From a virus, in the IMG/VR virus record IMGVR_UViG_3300037169_000023, positions 1 through 27,531 of that record: DNA of 27,531 nucleotides. The stretch is one strand, 5' to 3'. The translations under genes were made by a program, and so were the position numbers. The notes under the pieces were generated by a model. The model saw nothing but the letters and a program-made list of their open reading frames with translations, made no database searches and had not been told where the DNA came from. Positions within the stretch are counted from its first letter, which is position 1. Each line of letters begins with the position of its first letter. Positions 5,682-13,319 of the stretch are shown piece after piece.

Positions 5682-6670
5682 GCAAGAAACTGGAAAAGAA
5701 GTTGGCAACGTTTGAGGACGCTGCCAAAATTGAGGTAGCCCGCTTAACTGTATTAAACGAGAACCTGCTGTGCTTGCTTATTAAGGTGGTGCAGGACGTA
5801 GGTTATACGCAGCACTGGCTAGACGCTGCTGGCAATCCGTGCAGCCAAATGCACCCACAGGCCAAGCTAGTAAACAACGTATGGGACGGGCGTAAGTTTC
5901 TGTGCATTAGTAAACTAGAGTTTATGGGTGTGGACACTACGCGCTGGGCCATTGAAACCAAGCACCAAGAAACGCAGCCTTACATGTACGTTATCCTTAC
6001 ACCGCATGAACCTACCACTGTCGAGCCGCTACCTGTGGCACTAGCCAGCGGTGGCTACAGTACCGTGCAGCAGCCCATTACCAGCCCAGCGCAACCTACG
6101 GCCATGCGGTGCGCCGTGCACGGTATGTACGGTAATGTGGGTGCGTACTGTCCGGAGTGCGACGAAGAACGCGCTCAGCGCATTGTGTGCCGCAATGTGT
6201 TGCGCTACAAGCGTGATGATGGTGTGGTGGTAGATACCGTCGAAGAAGCTGCGTATGGAGATAGCGGTTATCACCTTATCCAGTGCGGGCACACTGCTAA
6301 GCAGCACATATACGGCGCTGGTAGGTGCAAGGTATGTGAGTGCACTGAGTTTTTATGCGCCCACAATGAGCGCAGGGTCAACTCAGAAACTGGAGATATA
6401 GGTTGTATGAACCCGGTTTGCGGCTGGCTTATAACCAAGGAACAGGCAATGGAGATGGCACAGCGCGGTCAACCACTGCCAGTGCAGGTCAGCGCGGCAG
6501 AGCTAGAAGCTGCACCTGCATGTCCTAGTTGCGGCAGCACAGGACGTAGCGAGCGGTTGTTTGTATTGGTAGACAACGCAGCGCACAGCTGTGAAAATGT
6601 GTGCACTGATGCGTGGCATGAAGAGACCGAAGGGGAACCAAGTGCGGATAACGAAAGAGACAGCAGCTAA
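5678..6670 (+). CDS. Multi-zinc-site hypothetical protein, 330 aa
   Basis: GTG 5678 has AAGGGAGG upstream and a GTGA overlap. The N-terminal 110 residues are a helix-rich soluble part. A Pro/Thr linker (about residues 105-140) leads to a Cys-rich C-terminal half. That half has CAVHG...CPEC, CGH, CKVCECTEFLC, CMNPVCGW and CPSCG...C, enough for several zinc ribbons. One segment, WLITKEQAMEMAQRG, resembles the N-termini of the next two genes. Core codon style. The 3' end overlaps the next gene by 29 nt. Function unknown; nucleic-acid binding is a guess from the zinc sites. Confidence 0.65.
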   Translation: MSKKLEKKLATFEDAAKIEVARLTVLNENLLCLLIKVVQDVGYTQHWLDAAGNPCSQMHPQAKLVNNVWDGRKFLCISKLEFMGVDTTRWAIETKHQETQPYMYVILTPHEPTTVEPLPVALASGGYSTVQQPITSPAQPTAMRCAVHGMYGNVGAYCPECDEERAQRIVCRNVLRYKRDDGVVVDTVEEAAYGDSGYHLIQCGHTAKQHIYGAGRCKVCECTEFLCAHNERRVNSETGDIGCMNPVCGWLITKEQAMEMAQRGQPLPVQVSAAELEAAPACPSCGSTGRSERLFVLVDNAAHSCENVCTDAWHEETEGEPSADNERDSS

Positions 6671-7664
6671 GGCCGCAACGCCAAAAGCGGAGAAGGTCGC
6701 ACCATCAACCTACCTCGCAAAGCTGAAGCAAGAAAGGATTGATCTCGATAATGAGTGCGAAGCCTTAGACCAACGGATCAGCGATATGGACGATAAGCGG
6801 AAGCTGTTGTTGCGGCGAAAGCAACTTATCGCGAAAATCAACGAAGAGCAGACCTACCTCGCAAAGCTGAAGCAAGAAAGGATTGATCTCGATAATGAGT
6901 GCGAAGCCTTAGACCAACGGATCAGCGATACGGACGATGAGTGGAAGCCGCTGTCAGACAAAAAGGCGTTGCTGAACTTGCGGCGGAAGCAACTTATCGC
7001 GAAAATCAACGAAGAGCAGAAAATCATTAGTTATGAAGAGCAATGGGTAAAAACTCCGCGCACCGAACCTAAAAACAAGATCATTATCGACTCCTATAAA
7101 AATAAGTGGGACTACCAGCGTGAGTACTTTATGAAAGCTCTGGAACCCGCGCGAGATGCTTGGCTAGATCACGCCAATGAAATTTGCAAGACGGGTGAGC
7201 TGTGGGATTTCGAGGAACTCGCGAAGGCGGTTGTCTGGAATGAGTGCAATGAGAAGTTCCGACCGGAGGAATTTCCCAACGAGTTTATCCGCATCGAAGT
7301 TCCCGGCGCTGGCAAGTATTTAATCAAGAACACGGCCGCCGCAATTTACAAGATTCTAAAATCCGCGCCCACTGCATTCTCGAAACCCAAGTGCAACCAG
7401 CATCCCGAGGGATATCACAAAATCCTGGGCGAGAACGCCAAACAGGGGCGCCCCAACCCAGAACTCAACCCTGAGAAGCTAATCTTGTTCCATGAGAAGC
7501 AGATCGCAGAACTTCGTGACAAGCGCAAGAAACTAACAGACGCAAAGGACGCCTCCTTCAATATAGACGCAAAGGACGTCTTCAATATAGACGAACAGAT
7601 CAAGCAAGGCGAGAGCGACTTACGAGAAGCTCGCAATCTCAAAGGAGGATTCAAGTGCGTATAA
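6642..7664 (+). CDS. Coiled-coil protein with internal duplication, 340 aa
   Basis: GTG 6642 is chosen for AGGGGA 5 nt upstream and because its first codons (RITKE) match those of the next gene. Residues about 20-130 are two copies of a coiled-coil block (LAKLKQERIDLDNECEALDQ ... RRKQLIAKINEEQ). A globular part follows (about 140-270; EFIRIEVPGAGKYLIKN). A second coiled coil holds the small repeat DAKDASFNI/DAKDVFNI. It is probably an extended structural or scaffolding-type protein, with no enzyme motif. Accessory codon style. The 3' end overlaps the next gene by 10 nt and contains its AAAGGAGG. Confidence 0.6.
   Translation: MRITKETAAKAATPKAEKVAPSTYLAKLKQERIDLDNECEALDQRISDMDDKRKLLLRRKQLIAKINEEQTYLAKLKQERIDLDNECEALDQRISDTDDEWKPLSDKKALLNLRRKQLIAKINEEQKIISYEEQWVKTPRTEPKNKIIIDSYKNKWDYQREYFMKALEPARDAWLDHANEICKTGELWDFEELAKAVVWNECNEKFRPEEFPNEFIRIEVPGAGKYLIKNTAAAIYKILKSAPTAFSKPKCNQHPEGYHKILGENAKQGRPNPELNPEKLILFHEKQIAELRDKRKKLTDAKDASFNIDAKDVFNIDEQIKQGESDLREARNLKGGFKCV
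6708..7020 (+). repeat. Intragenic tandem duplication of about 144-168 bp
   Basis: ACCTACCTCGCAAAGCTG begins at 6708 and again at 6852, and the following roughly 75 bases are nearly identical. The 3' parts (GCAACTTATCGCGAAAATC) recur at about 6820 and 6988. The second copy carries an extra 24 bp, eight codons for SDKKALLN. Near-identity implies a recent duplication. Confidence 0.9.
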
Positions 7665-7867
7665 CGAAAGAACAGGCTGCGGAAGCAGCGCAGGCGTTAA
7701 TAGACAGATTCTTCGGCAATAAAACTAGCCGGCGAGTGTGGGTACATATTCCTCCCCATGCAACTGACACCGATGTAATCCTGATGGACTACATCAAACA
7801 GTCTGCCGCTGAGATCGCAGAGTTGAGGGCTGAATTGGAAGCGCTCTACACAAAGGTATCGTTTTAA
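7655..7867 (+). CDS. Small hypothetical protein, 70 aa
   Basis: GTG 7655 follows AAAGGAGG with ideal spacing. The N-terminus RITKEQAAEAAQALIDRFFG is homologous to that of the preceding gene, at both protein and DNA level (GTGCGKATAACGAAAGA). The rest contains WVHIPPHATDTDVILMDYI and a helix, EIAELRAELEALYTK. No family is recognised. The shared 5' end suggests a common leader peptide or recombination between neighbours. Confidence 0.55.
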   Translation: MRITKEQAAEAAQALIDRFFGNKTSRRVWVHIPPHATDTDVILMDYIKQSAAEIAELRAELEALYTKVSF

Positions 7868-7878
7868 CTAATGTTTAC

Positions 7879-7929
7879 TGTGTAATTACGCAGTTGCATA
7901 GCTGCAGGGTACTAGGTATACTTACCTAG
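7879..7929 (+). promoter_or_regulatory. Sigma70-type promoter with two operator-like palindromes
   Basis: TTGCAT (7894-7899), a 17-bp spacer and TATACT (7917-7922). A perfect inverted repeat CTAGGTA-TACT-TACCTAG (7912-7929) covers the -10. A second near-palindrome, TGTGTAATTACGCA (7879-7892), abuts the -35. A repressor binding the first would block open-complex formation. Transcription would enter the gene at 7973. Confidence 0.75.
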
Positions 7930-7972
7930 GGCCAGCAAACTACCCAACTAACAAAAGAAGAGGGATGTAGCC

Positions 7973-8224
7973 ATGAGCATGCTAGACGCGAAAAAGATTG
8001 GCGAAATGGCACTTTACTACTCAAGCTGCGCGGAGCGAGACCGCCAGTACGCAGCCGGAGAAAGACAAGGGTCGCGCTTGTTAGAGATATTCCGGGCGGC
8101 CATCATTGATACAATTGCTCAATGCGAGTCCGAGGAGCTGAGAGAGAGAGGCTGCGCGAAGCTTGGAGCGAGGCGCGACGGCCTCACCGTGTCGAAGAAA
8201 GCAGGTGCCCATGCCCAAAGTTAG
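7973..8224 (+). CDS. Small hypothetical protein, 83 aa
   Basis: ATG 7973 follows AGAGGGA and is the first gene behind the operator-bearing promoter. The product is helical (DAKKIGEMALYYSSCAERDR, LLEIFRAAIIDTIAQCESEE), with no obvious DNA-binding motif. The last 25 residues are a basic, less regular tail overlapping the next gene start. The codon style changes near 8205, so the tail may have been created at a module junction. Confidence 0.5.
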   Translation: MSMLDAKKIGEMALYYSSCAERDRQYAAGERQGSRLLEIFRAAIIDTIAQCESEELRERGCAKLGARRDGLTVSKKAGAHAQS

Positions 8225-8618
8225 CGGCAATGAGGAGCTTATCAAGCTGCCTAAGACTGACGGTGCCTGTGCTGACCTGCTGTACACTACCCGGCAGGCT
8301 CGCTACAAACTGCAGCACGAAGTTGCTAAGCTGCAAGCTGTAGAAACCGCCATAGAGCAGCGCTTTATTGATACGTTAAGCGCTAAGGACAGTACGGGCG
8401 TGGCCGGTAAGGTAGGCCGCGCACAGGTGCAGACAAAGATAGTCCCCGTGGTGGAGGATTGGCCTAAGCTATATGCGCACATTAAGAAGACAGGCGAGTT
8501 TGAGCTTATGCAGCGTCGCTTGGGTGAGACTGCTGTAAAAGAGCGCTGGGACGCTGATAAGCAAGTGCCCGGTGTAGGCCGGTTTACTGCTAAGAAAGTA
8601 AGCTGTACCAGGGTGTAG
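8211..8618 (+). CDS. Conserved phage protein, 135 aa
   Basis: ATG 8211 is selected over an upstream GTG in frame because the homology-like part starts here. Residues about 1-60 form two helices (RQARYKLQHEVAKLQAVE). The second half reads LYAHIKKTGEFELMQRRLG, then ETAVKERWD, then VPGVGRFTAKKVSCTRV. From memory, this ending (LMQ+R, xxxVPGVxxF, LSxTK) is conserved in a family of podophage proteins encoded in the replication region, usually near the ssDNA-binding protein, which fits the gene at 9616. The biochemical role is not known to me. Confidence 0.65.
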   Translation: MPKVSGNEELIKLPKTDGACADLLYTTRQARYKLQHEVAKLQAVETAIEQRFIDTLSAKDSTGVAGKVGRAQVQTKIVPVVEDWPKLYAHIKKTGEFELMQRRLGETAVKERWDADKQVPGVGRFTAKKVSCTRV

Positions 8619-8624
8619 AAGAAC

Positions 8625-8858
8625 ATGACTAACACAGCAATGGACGGGCCGGTCGAAATCAAGATTTGCGAAACCTGTGCGGTGGTGGATGTGAGAGTTG
8701 AAATGAGGGTCGGCCTGATCGGGCCTGTGCTGTGTGCGGTTTGCTCAGAAATGCTTAAGGTGACTACCGACAGTAAATATTTCTTCGGGCTATGGCAGGC
8801 AGACCAGGTGTTGGAGAACGAACGCATCGCTGAAAAGAAGCGCCTTCTGGGAGATTAA
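8625..8858 (+). CDS. Small zinc-binding protein, 77 aa
   Basis: ATG 8625. A CETC pair (residues about 15-18) and a CAVC pair (about 37-40) predict one zinc ribbon. The C-terminal third is a charged helix (LWQADQVLENERIAEKKRL). The ribosome-binding site is poor, and translation may be coupled to the gene ending 7 nt upstream. Function unknown. Confidence 0.55.
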   Translation: MTNTAMDGPVEIKICETCAVVDVRVEMRVGLIGPVLCAVCSEMLKVTTDSKYFFGLWQADQVLENERIAEKKRLLGD

Positions 8859-8875
8859 ATGCGGTACCTACGAAA

Positions 8876-9013
8876 CTGGGGGAAGAACTTGTACAGCGCA
8901 GACCGGAGCTAGCTGAATGCTGTTGTGATAACAACCCCGTAGTACCATGCCCGGTGCATGATGCTACTTACAAAGACATGCAGCTTGAAGATATTCTGCA
9001 TAAGGAGCATTGA
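8876..9013 (+). CDS. Possible small protein without a standard start, 45 aa
   Basis: The frame open from 8834 to TGA 9011-9013 reads naturally: GEELVQRRPELAECCCDNN, PVVPCPVHDATYKDMQLED. It has no ATG, GTG or TTG near its beginning. CTG 8876 is the only candidate. Its four Cys and one His could bind zinc. Either a rare start is used or the 5' end was lost by an indel. Its stop overlaps the next ATG as TGATG. Confidence 0.35.
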   Translation: MGEELVQRRPELAECCCDNNPVVPCPVHDATYKDMQLEDILHKEH

Positions 9014-9243
9014 TGCTAGGCAAGAAGGGCAAGGATGTAATCACTGGGTTTGAGGGCGTCATTATTGGCAAGGTTAAGTACCTTACCGGCTGTAACCAGT
9101 ATCTGCTTAGTGGGCCATCCTTAAATGGCAAGGTGGGTGAGAGCAACTGGTTTGATACCGACCGCGTGGAAATATTGGACGGCGACGCCGTGGTACTGCT
9201 GCGCACTTACAACGGCAGTGACATGCCTGCACCTATTCACTAG
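9013..9243 (+). CDS. Conserved phage protein (GKKVKDxxTGFEG type), 76 aa
   Basis: ATG 9013 sits 5 nt after AAGGAG. The sequence begins LGKKGKDVITGFEGVIIGKV, then YLTGCNQYLLSGPS and SNWFDTDRVEIL. As I recall, this is a common small phage protein (KDxITGFxG, YLTGCxQY, WFDExRLE) with an SH3-like beta-barrel look. Function not established. It lies in the run of genes leading to the replication block. Confidence 0.7.
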   Translation: MLGKKGKDVITGFEGVIIGKVKYLTGCNQYLLSGPSLNGKVGESNWFDTDRVEILDGDAVVLLRTYNGSDMPAPIH

Positions 9244-9283
9244 ATAGTTTTAACGAGGTACTTACAAAGGAGTTCTAAAAACT

Positions 9284-9541
9284 ATGTTGTGCGAACAGCT
9301 CGGTTGTAACAGCTATACTGACGGTGTTTCGTCGCTATGCACGCAGCACCAGCCCCAGCCCCAGCCCTCAGAGCGGCTTATATTTCCTAAGGAGAAGCTG
9401 CTTACTGATCTGTTTGGCGGCCAGCCCCAAGCCCAGGAGGTGGTGCTGCCTGTTGGGAAGGGTGCCACCCCGGTTGACACAGCTGTACCACCTATCCCAG
9501 CAGCGGATGGTGCAGTGATCAAAGGTAAGGGCAAGCTCTAA
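9284..9541 (+). CDS. Hypothetical protein, 85 aa
   Basis: ATG 9284 follows AAAGGAGTTC. The N-terminal CEQLGC...CTQH motif (residues 3-22) could hold one zinc. It is followed by a QPQPQP linker, a short helix (RLIFPKEKLLTDLFG) and a disordered Pro/Ala/Gly tail ending KGKGKL. The leader GTTTTAACGAGGTACTTAC (9246-9264) resembles the one before 9616 (ATTTTAAGAGGGTACTAAC), so the two genes may share translational control. Confidence 0.55.
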   Translation: MLCEQLGCNSYTDGVSSLCTQHQPQPQPSERLIFPKEKLLTDLFGGQPQAQEVVLPVGKGATPVDTAVPPIPAADGAVIKGKGKL

Positions 9542-9615
9542 GCTACAGGGGGCCACCAGTTTAAGGAGTAGTAACCAGGGTTGATTTTAAGAGGGTACTA
9601 ACAGGAGAAAACAAG

Positions 9616-10404
9616 ATGGTAAATAAGAAAGTGGTAAGTGGTAAAGGTACCAGTATGGTGAAGTGGGACGAGAAGTTTGCCGCGATGGCCAAGAAGAGCG
9701 CTAAGATTGTAAGCGGCATTGGTGGTGACAGCAACTTTATAAAGTTGCAGGGCGGCCAACTGCAGTACCAAGGTGCCGCCGTGCCCGGTAACAGCATGGA
9801 CGTGGTAATTATTGACCACGTGTTGGTGAACATGTTGTACAAGGATAAGTTTGACTCTAACAACCCCACCAGCCCGATATGTTTTGCTTTTGGGGAAACC
9901 GTGGAGGAAATGGTGCCGCCTAAGGAAGCACATGAGCCGCAGAACGATGGTGAAGGCTGTGCCACTTGTCCAAATAACGAGTGGGGCACTGCCGACACAG
10001 GCCGGGGTAAGCGCTGCAAAAACAGCGTCAGGTTGGCCATGATCAGCATTGAGGATTTGAAGGACATACCCGAGGCCGAAGTGGCATTTATGCACGTGCC
10101 GGTTACTAGCGTGAAGTTGTGGGCTGGGTACGTGCGCATGTTGGACGACACGCACCACCGTCCATCGCTGGGTGTGGTTACGCGCATTACTGTAGTGCCG
10201 GACAAGGACACACAGTTCAAAGTTAAATTTGACTTGGTTGAACTGACTGAAGACAACGAGCAGATTGCCGCACTGTTTGCAAAGTACGAGCAGGTAAACC
10301 AAACAATCCGGTTCCCGTTTGTGTTTGTTGAAAGTGAAAACAAACCCGTGGCCAGCGGCAAGGCGCGGAAGTTTGCGGCACTGGCAGGCAAGGGCAGGAA
10401 GTAA
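9616..10404 (+). CDS. Replication-region protein, putative ssDNA-associated, 262 aa
   Basis: ATG 9616 with CAGGAGA upstream. A basic N-terminus is followed by a beta-rich core (QLQYQGAAVPGNSMDVVIID). A zinc-like insertion, CATCPNNEWGTA...GRGKRCKNSVRLA (residues about 116-142), and a second beta domain (HVPVTSVKLWAGYVRML, VVTRITVVPD) follow, then a basic C-terminus. Phage proteins with the CxxCPxNxW...GKxCKNxRRLA motif occur next to DNA polymerase and nuclease genes. An ssDNA-binding or replication-accessory role is inferred from position, not shown. A terminator follows, so it probably ends a transcription unit. Confidence 0.55.
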   Translation: MVNKKVVSGKGTSMVKWDEKFAAMAKKSAKIVSGIGGDSNFIKLQGGQLQYQGAAVPGNSMDVVIIDHVLVNMLYKDKFDSNNPTSPICFAFGETVEEMVPPKEAHEPQNDGEGCATCPNNEWGTADTGRGKRCKNSVRLAMISIEDLKDIPEAEVAFMHVPVTSVKLWAGYVRMLDDTHHRPSLGVVTRITVVPDKDTQFKVKFDLVELTEDNEQIAALFAKYEQVNQTIRFPFVFVESENKPVASGKARKFAALAGKGRK

Positions 10405-10440
10405 AGAGTAGGCTACTTGGCAGTTGTGTACAGTTTAACT

Positions 10441-10473
10441 AGGGGCAGCGTAGCTGGTGCGCTGCCTCTGTTT
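10441..10473 (+). terminator. Rho-independent terminator
   Basis: AGGGGCAGCG (10441-10450) pairs with CGCTGCCTCT (10460-10469) over 10 positions with one G-U, around a 9-nt loop, followed by GTTT. It separates the small early genes from the polymerase operon. Confidence 0.7.
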
Positions 10474-10504
10474 AAACTTGGAGAAGCAAATCCATAGGAG
10501 GATT

Positions 10505-10699
10505 ATGACAGCAAGGGAAATTGATAAAGCTTTGGACAATTGGCTTGTACTTAACAAGGTGCTGCGTACGATAGACATAGATGATTGTAAGGAGATGCTA
10601 AGTACAGAGCAGGCTGGCAAACGCCGCTTGAATTACATGCTGCGCATTTATGGGCGGTATAACCGGCTACGTAGTGACCGCGAGAGGAGGGAATTATGA
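10505..10699 (+). CDS. Small helical protein, 64 aa
   Basis: ATG 10505 follows TAGGAGG. The product is a pair of helices (TAREIDKALDNWLVLNKVLR; LSTEQAGKRRLNYMLRIYGR) ending NRLRSDRERREL. The RxxYLLRIxGRxNRLRxxRER pattern appears in small phage proteins near replication genes, as I recall. TGA 10697-10699 overlaps the next ATG (ATGA). Function unknown. Confidence 0.55.
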   Translation: MTAREIDKALDNWLVLNKVLRTIDIDDCKEMLSTEQAGKRRLNYMLRIYGRYNRLRSDRERREL

Positions 10700-10862
10700 C
10701 AGCATCAGAAATACAAAGCAACATAGAACGGTTGCGTAGTACAGCTTCACCTAGTCGGCTAAGAATCGTATAGGTGCAGCAACTAAGAAACGCTGGGCTA
10801 ACAAAGCATATAGGGAAAAGCTGCGTAAAGCGCACCAAAAAGTAAACAATGTCTGTTCCTAA
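10696..10862 (+). pseudogene. Frameshifted small basic protein
   Basis: ATG 10696 encodes TASEIQSNIERLRSTASPS and then stops at TAG 10771-10773. The -1 frame from about 10758 continues KNRIGAATKKRWANKAYREK, then LRKAHQKV, ending TAA 10860-10862 inside the polymerase gene. Joining the two gives a coherent basic protein with the common KKRWAxxxYRxKLRxA motif. No slippery heptamer is present at the junction, so a 1-nt indel (mutation or sequencing error) is more likely than programmed frameshifting. Confidence 0.55.
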
Positions 10863-12735
10863 ACCAATAGTTCTGGATTTTGAAACTGAGGCCATTGAGC
10901 GCAGACCGCAGTACCCACCCAAGCCCGCAGGGGTTGCCATTAAGTGGTCTGCACAGAAAATTAACAAGTACTACAGCTGGGCACACGACAGTGATAATAA
11001 CTGTACCAAGGCGGATGCGCAAAAGGTGCTGTGTGATGCGTACCGTAGTGGTGAACCGCTGTTGTTCCAAAACGGTAAGTTTGATACCGATGTAGCAGCC
11101 ACGCATATGGGCTTGCCGGTGCCTAGTTGGGAGCGCATACATGATACTTTGTTTTTGCTGTTCCTTGAGAACCCGCACGCCACTAGCCTGAGCCTTAAGC
11201 CCAGTGCCCAGCGTTTGCTGGGTATAAAGCCCAGCGAGCGGGATGCTTTGCACACATGGATAACCACCAACATACCGGCAGCCAAGCGCAAGCCTAGCGA
11301 GGCCGGTGCTTACATTGCGCGTGCACCGGGCAGCTTAGTAGGCCGTTACGCACTGCAGGGCGATGTACGCAGCACTGAGAAACTGTTTAGGCACCTGTAC
11401 CCCATCATAAGTAAACGTGGGATGCTAGAAGCTTACGACCGTGAGCGGCATTTAATGCCTATACTGCTGCGCAATGAGCAAGAAGGTATACGTGTAGATT
11501 TGCCGCGCATGGAGTGTGACTACGCTGTGTACTGTGCGGCCTTGGAAAAGGCTGATAATTGGCTGCGTAAGACACTAGGTGTGCCGGGGCTTAACCTGGA
11601 TGCTGATAAAGACGTGGGTAATGCCTTGGATGCCAGCGGCACGGTTACAGAGTGGGTGTACACCAAACCCACTAAGGGACACCCACAGGGCCAACGCAGC
11701 GTAGCTAAGAAGAACATGACACTGGACATGTTCAACAATGCTAAAGTGGCCAGCGTATACGGTTACCGCACGCGGCTTAAGACTTGCCTGAGTATGTTCT
11801 TTACTCCATGGCTGGAGCAGGCGCGGGCCACCGACGGGTTTATACACACCAGTTGGAACCAAGTAAGGCAGACGCACGGTAATGAGAACATGGCCGGGGC
11901 GCGTACCGGGCGGTTAAGCAGCACGCCTAACTTCCAGAATATACCGAAGATGTTTGAAGACCGTGGTGATGGGTTTGTACATCCTAAGTTTTTGAACGTA
12001 CCACCGCTACCGCTTATGCGCAGCTACCTGCTGCCCGATAAGGGCGAGGTATGGGGCCACCGCGACTATAGCCAGCAGGAGCTACGCATACTGGCCCACT
12101 TTGAAGATGGTGCTTTGTTACAGGCGTACTTAGCCGATCCTAAGCTGGACGTGCACGGGTTGGTGCACAGCATGATTTTGGAAAAGGTGAAGCGCGACTT
12201 TATACGCCTGCGCGTTAAACAGTTTGTGTTTCAGAAAATATACGGCGGTGGGTGGCCTGCGCTAACAGCCGCGTTGGGCTGTGATATGCCCACGGCCAAG
12301 CTGGTAGTAGCGGCCATGATGCAAGCGTTACCCGGTTACGAAACATTAGAAGCTGACATTAAGGCTACGGGCCGGGCCGGGCTGGCTATACGTACTTGGG
12401 GCGGCAGAGAGTATTATACAGAGCCGCCTAAGTTTGTGAAGAAGTATGGCCGAGTAATGACGTTTGACTACAAGCTGATGAACTACCTTATTCAAGGTAG
12501 CGCCGGAGATTGCACTAAGGAGGCACTGATACGGTACGACGAACACCCTAAGCGCGAGGCACGTATGTTGGTAAGTGTGCACGACGAAATTAACAGCAGC
12601 ATGGCCAAGAAGCGCTTTAAGCTGGAGATGGAACTACTGCGTGAAGTAATGCAAAGTATTCAGTTCGATTTGCCAATGCTTTCGGAGGGAAAGTTTGGTA
12701 ATGACTGGGGTCATCTAACCAAGATGGAGGCATAG
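10849..12735 (+). CDS. DNA polymerase, family A, with 3'-5' exonuclease
   Basis: The replicative polymerase is 628 aa. Exonuclease motifs: Exo I DFETE (Asp10, Glu12), Exo II NGKFD (Asn75-Asp79), Exo III Y167-x4-D172. Polymerase motif A is DYSQQELRILAHF (Asp406). Motif B (O-helix) has exact R-x3-K-x3-F-x3-Y spacing (Arg453, Lys457, Phe461, Tyr465, then GG). Motif C is SVHDEIN (His578-Asp579-Glu580). No 5'-3' exonuclease domain is present, as expected for phage Pol I-like enzymes near 600-700 aa. Phe at the 762-equivalent position (E. coli Pol I) is the usual residue of cellular Pol I, whereas T7 has Tyr. ATG 10849 overlaps the preceding frame. It heads the replication block with the helicase and nucleases downstream. 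Confidence 0.95.
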   Translation: MSVPKPIVLDFETEAIERRPQYPPKPAGVAIKWSAQKINKYYSWAHDSDNNCTKADAQKVLCDAYRSGEPLLFQNGKFDTDVAATHMGLPVPSWERIHDTLFLLFLENPHATSLSLKPSAQRLLGIKPSERDALHTWITTNIPAAKRKPSEAGAYIARAPGSLVGRYALQGDVRSTEKLFRHLYPIISKRGMLEAYDRERHLMPILLRNEQEGIRVDLPRMECDYAVYCAALEKADNWLRKTLGVPGLNLDADKDVGNALDASGTVTEWVYTKPTKGHPQGQRSVAKKNMTLDMFNNAKVASVYGYRTRLKTCLSMFFTPWLEQARATDGFIHTSWNQVRQTHGNENMAGARTGRLSSTPNFQNIPKMFEDRGDGFVHPKFLNVPPLPLMRSYLLPDKGEVWGHRDYSQQELRILAHFEDGALLQAYLADPKLDVHGLVHSMILEKVKRDFIRLRVKQFVFQKIYGGGWPALTAALGCDMPTAKLVVAAMMQALPGYETLEADIKATGRAGLAIRTWGGREYYTEPPKFVKKYGRVMTFDYKLMNYLIQGSAGDCTKEALIRYDEHPKREARMLVSVHDEINSSMAKKRFKLEMELLREVMQSIQFDLPMLSEGKFGNDWGHLTKMEA

Positions 12736-12736
12736 T

Positions 12737-13318
12737 ATGTTCTGCACAACTGTAGAAGCAACCAAGGGCGAGCAGCTTAAAGTAATTCGGTGGCAGTACA
12801 AACCGGAGACTAAGCTCCTGGCAGGCCGTTGGGTACCGCTGGCTGCTTACTTAACCGTTAGCTTAGACAAGGCACCGCGTAGGTTGGCTGCGCAGCCGTG
12901 GGTGCTGGAACTGCAGCAACGGCAGAACGCCGCTGCACAGCTCGCTGAGGCCGGTAAGGGTATCGGCACACAGCAGGCCGTTACAGAGCCACCAGATGCT
13001 CCCTGCGTACACTGCGGTAAGCCTCGTAAGGGCAACCACTACCAAACTGGGGCTTGCTTTACTGGGGACCACAGTTACCAGCCGCGAGTGCGGGGTATCG
13101 AGGAAATACTTGCACAGCTGGTAGAAAGTCAAGAGGACGCTGCACTAGATGAACTGCTAGACCTAACTGTAGAAGTTGTGCCCTATGCAGGTGTGGACGT
13201 TAGTACAGATGGCGAGCAGGTGCACCGTGACGTAGGTGAAGTACTTAACCAGCAGGGCTGTGTAGTACACACTGAGCCTGGCCGTATTTTTAGCATAGAA
13301 GAAAAGGAGAGTAAGTAA
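12737..13318 (+). CDS. Hypothetical protein with a zinc motif, 193 aa
   Basis: It starts 1 nt after the polymerase stop, at ATG 12737. Residues about 1-50 are a small beta-rich part (QLKVIRWQYKPE, GRWVPLAAYLTVS). The middle has CVHCGKPRKGNHYQTGACFTG, a Cys4 or CCCH zinc motif. The C-terminal third is acidic (ESQEDAALDELLDLTVEVV). Unrecognised. Its position between polymerase and nuclease suggests a replication accessory role, as inference only. GAAAAGGAGA at its end serves the next gene. Confidence 0.55.
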   Translation: MFCTTVEATKGEQLKVIRWQYKPETKLLAGRWVPLAAYLTVSLDKAPRRLAAQPWVLELQQRQNAAAQLAEAGKGIGTQQAVTEPPDAPCVHCGKPRKGNHYQTGACFTGDHSYQPRVRGIEEILAQLVESQEDAALDELLDLTVEVVPYAGVDVSTDGEQVHRDVGEVLNQQGCVVHTEPGRIFSIEEKESK

Positions 13319-13319
13319 A

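Noticed and set aside
9561-10391. Long minus-strand frames opposite the 9616 gene
   Set aside because: They mirror a well-supported plus-strand gene with a good ribosome-binding site and core codon use.
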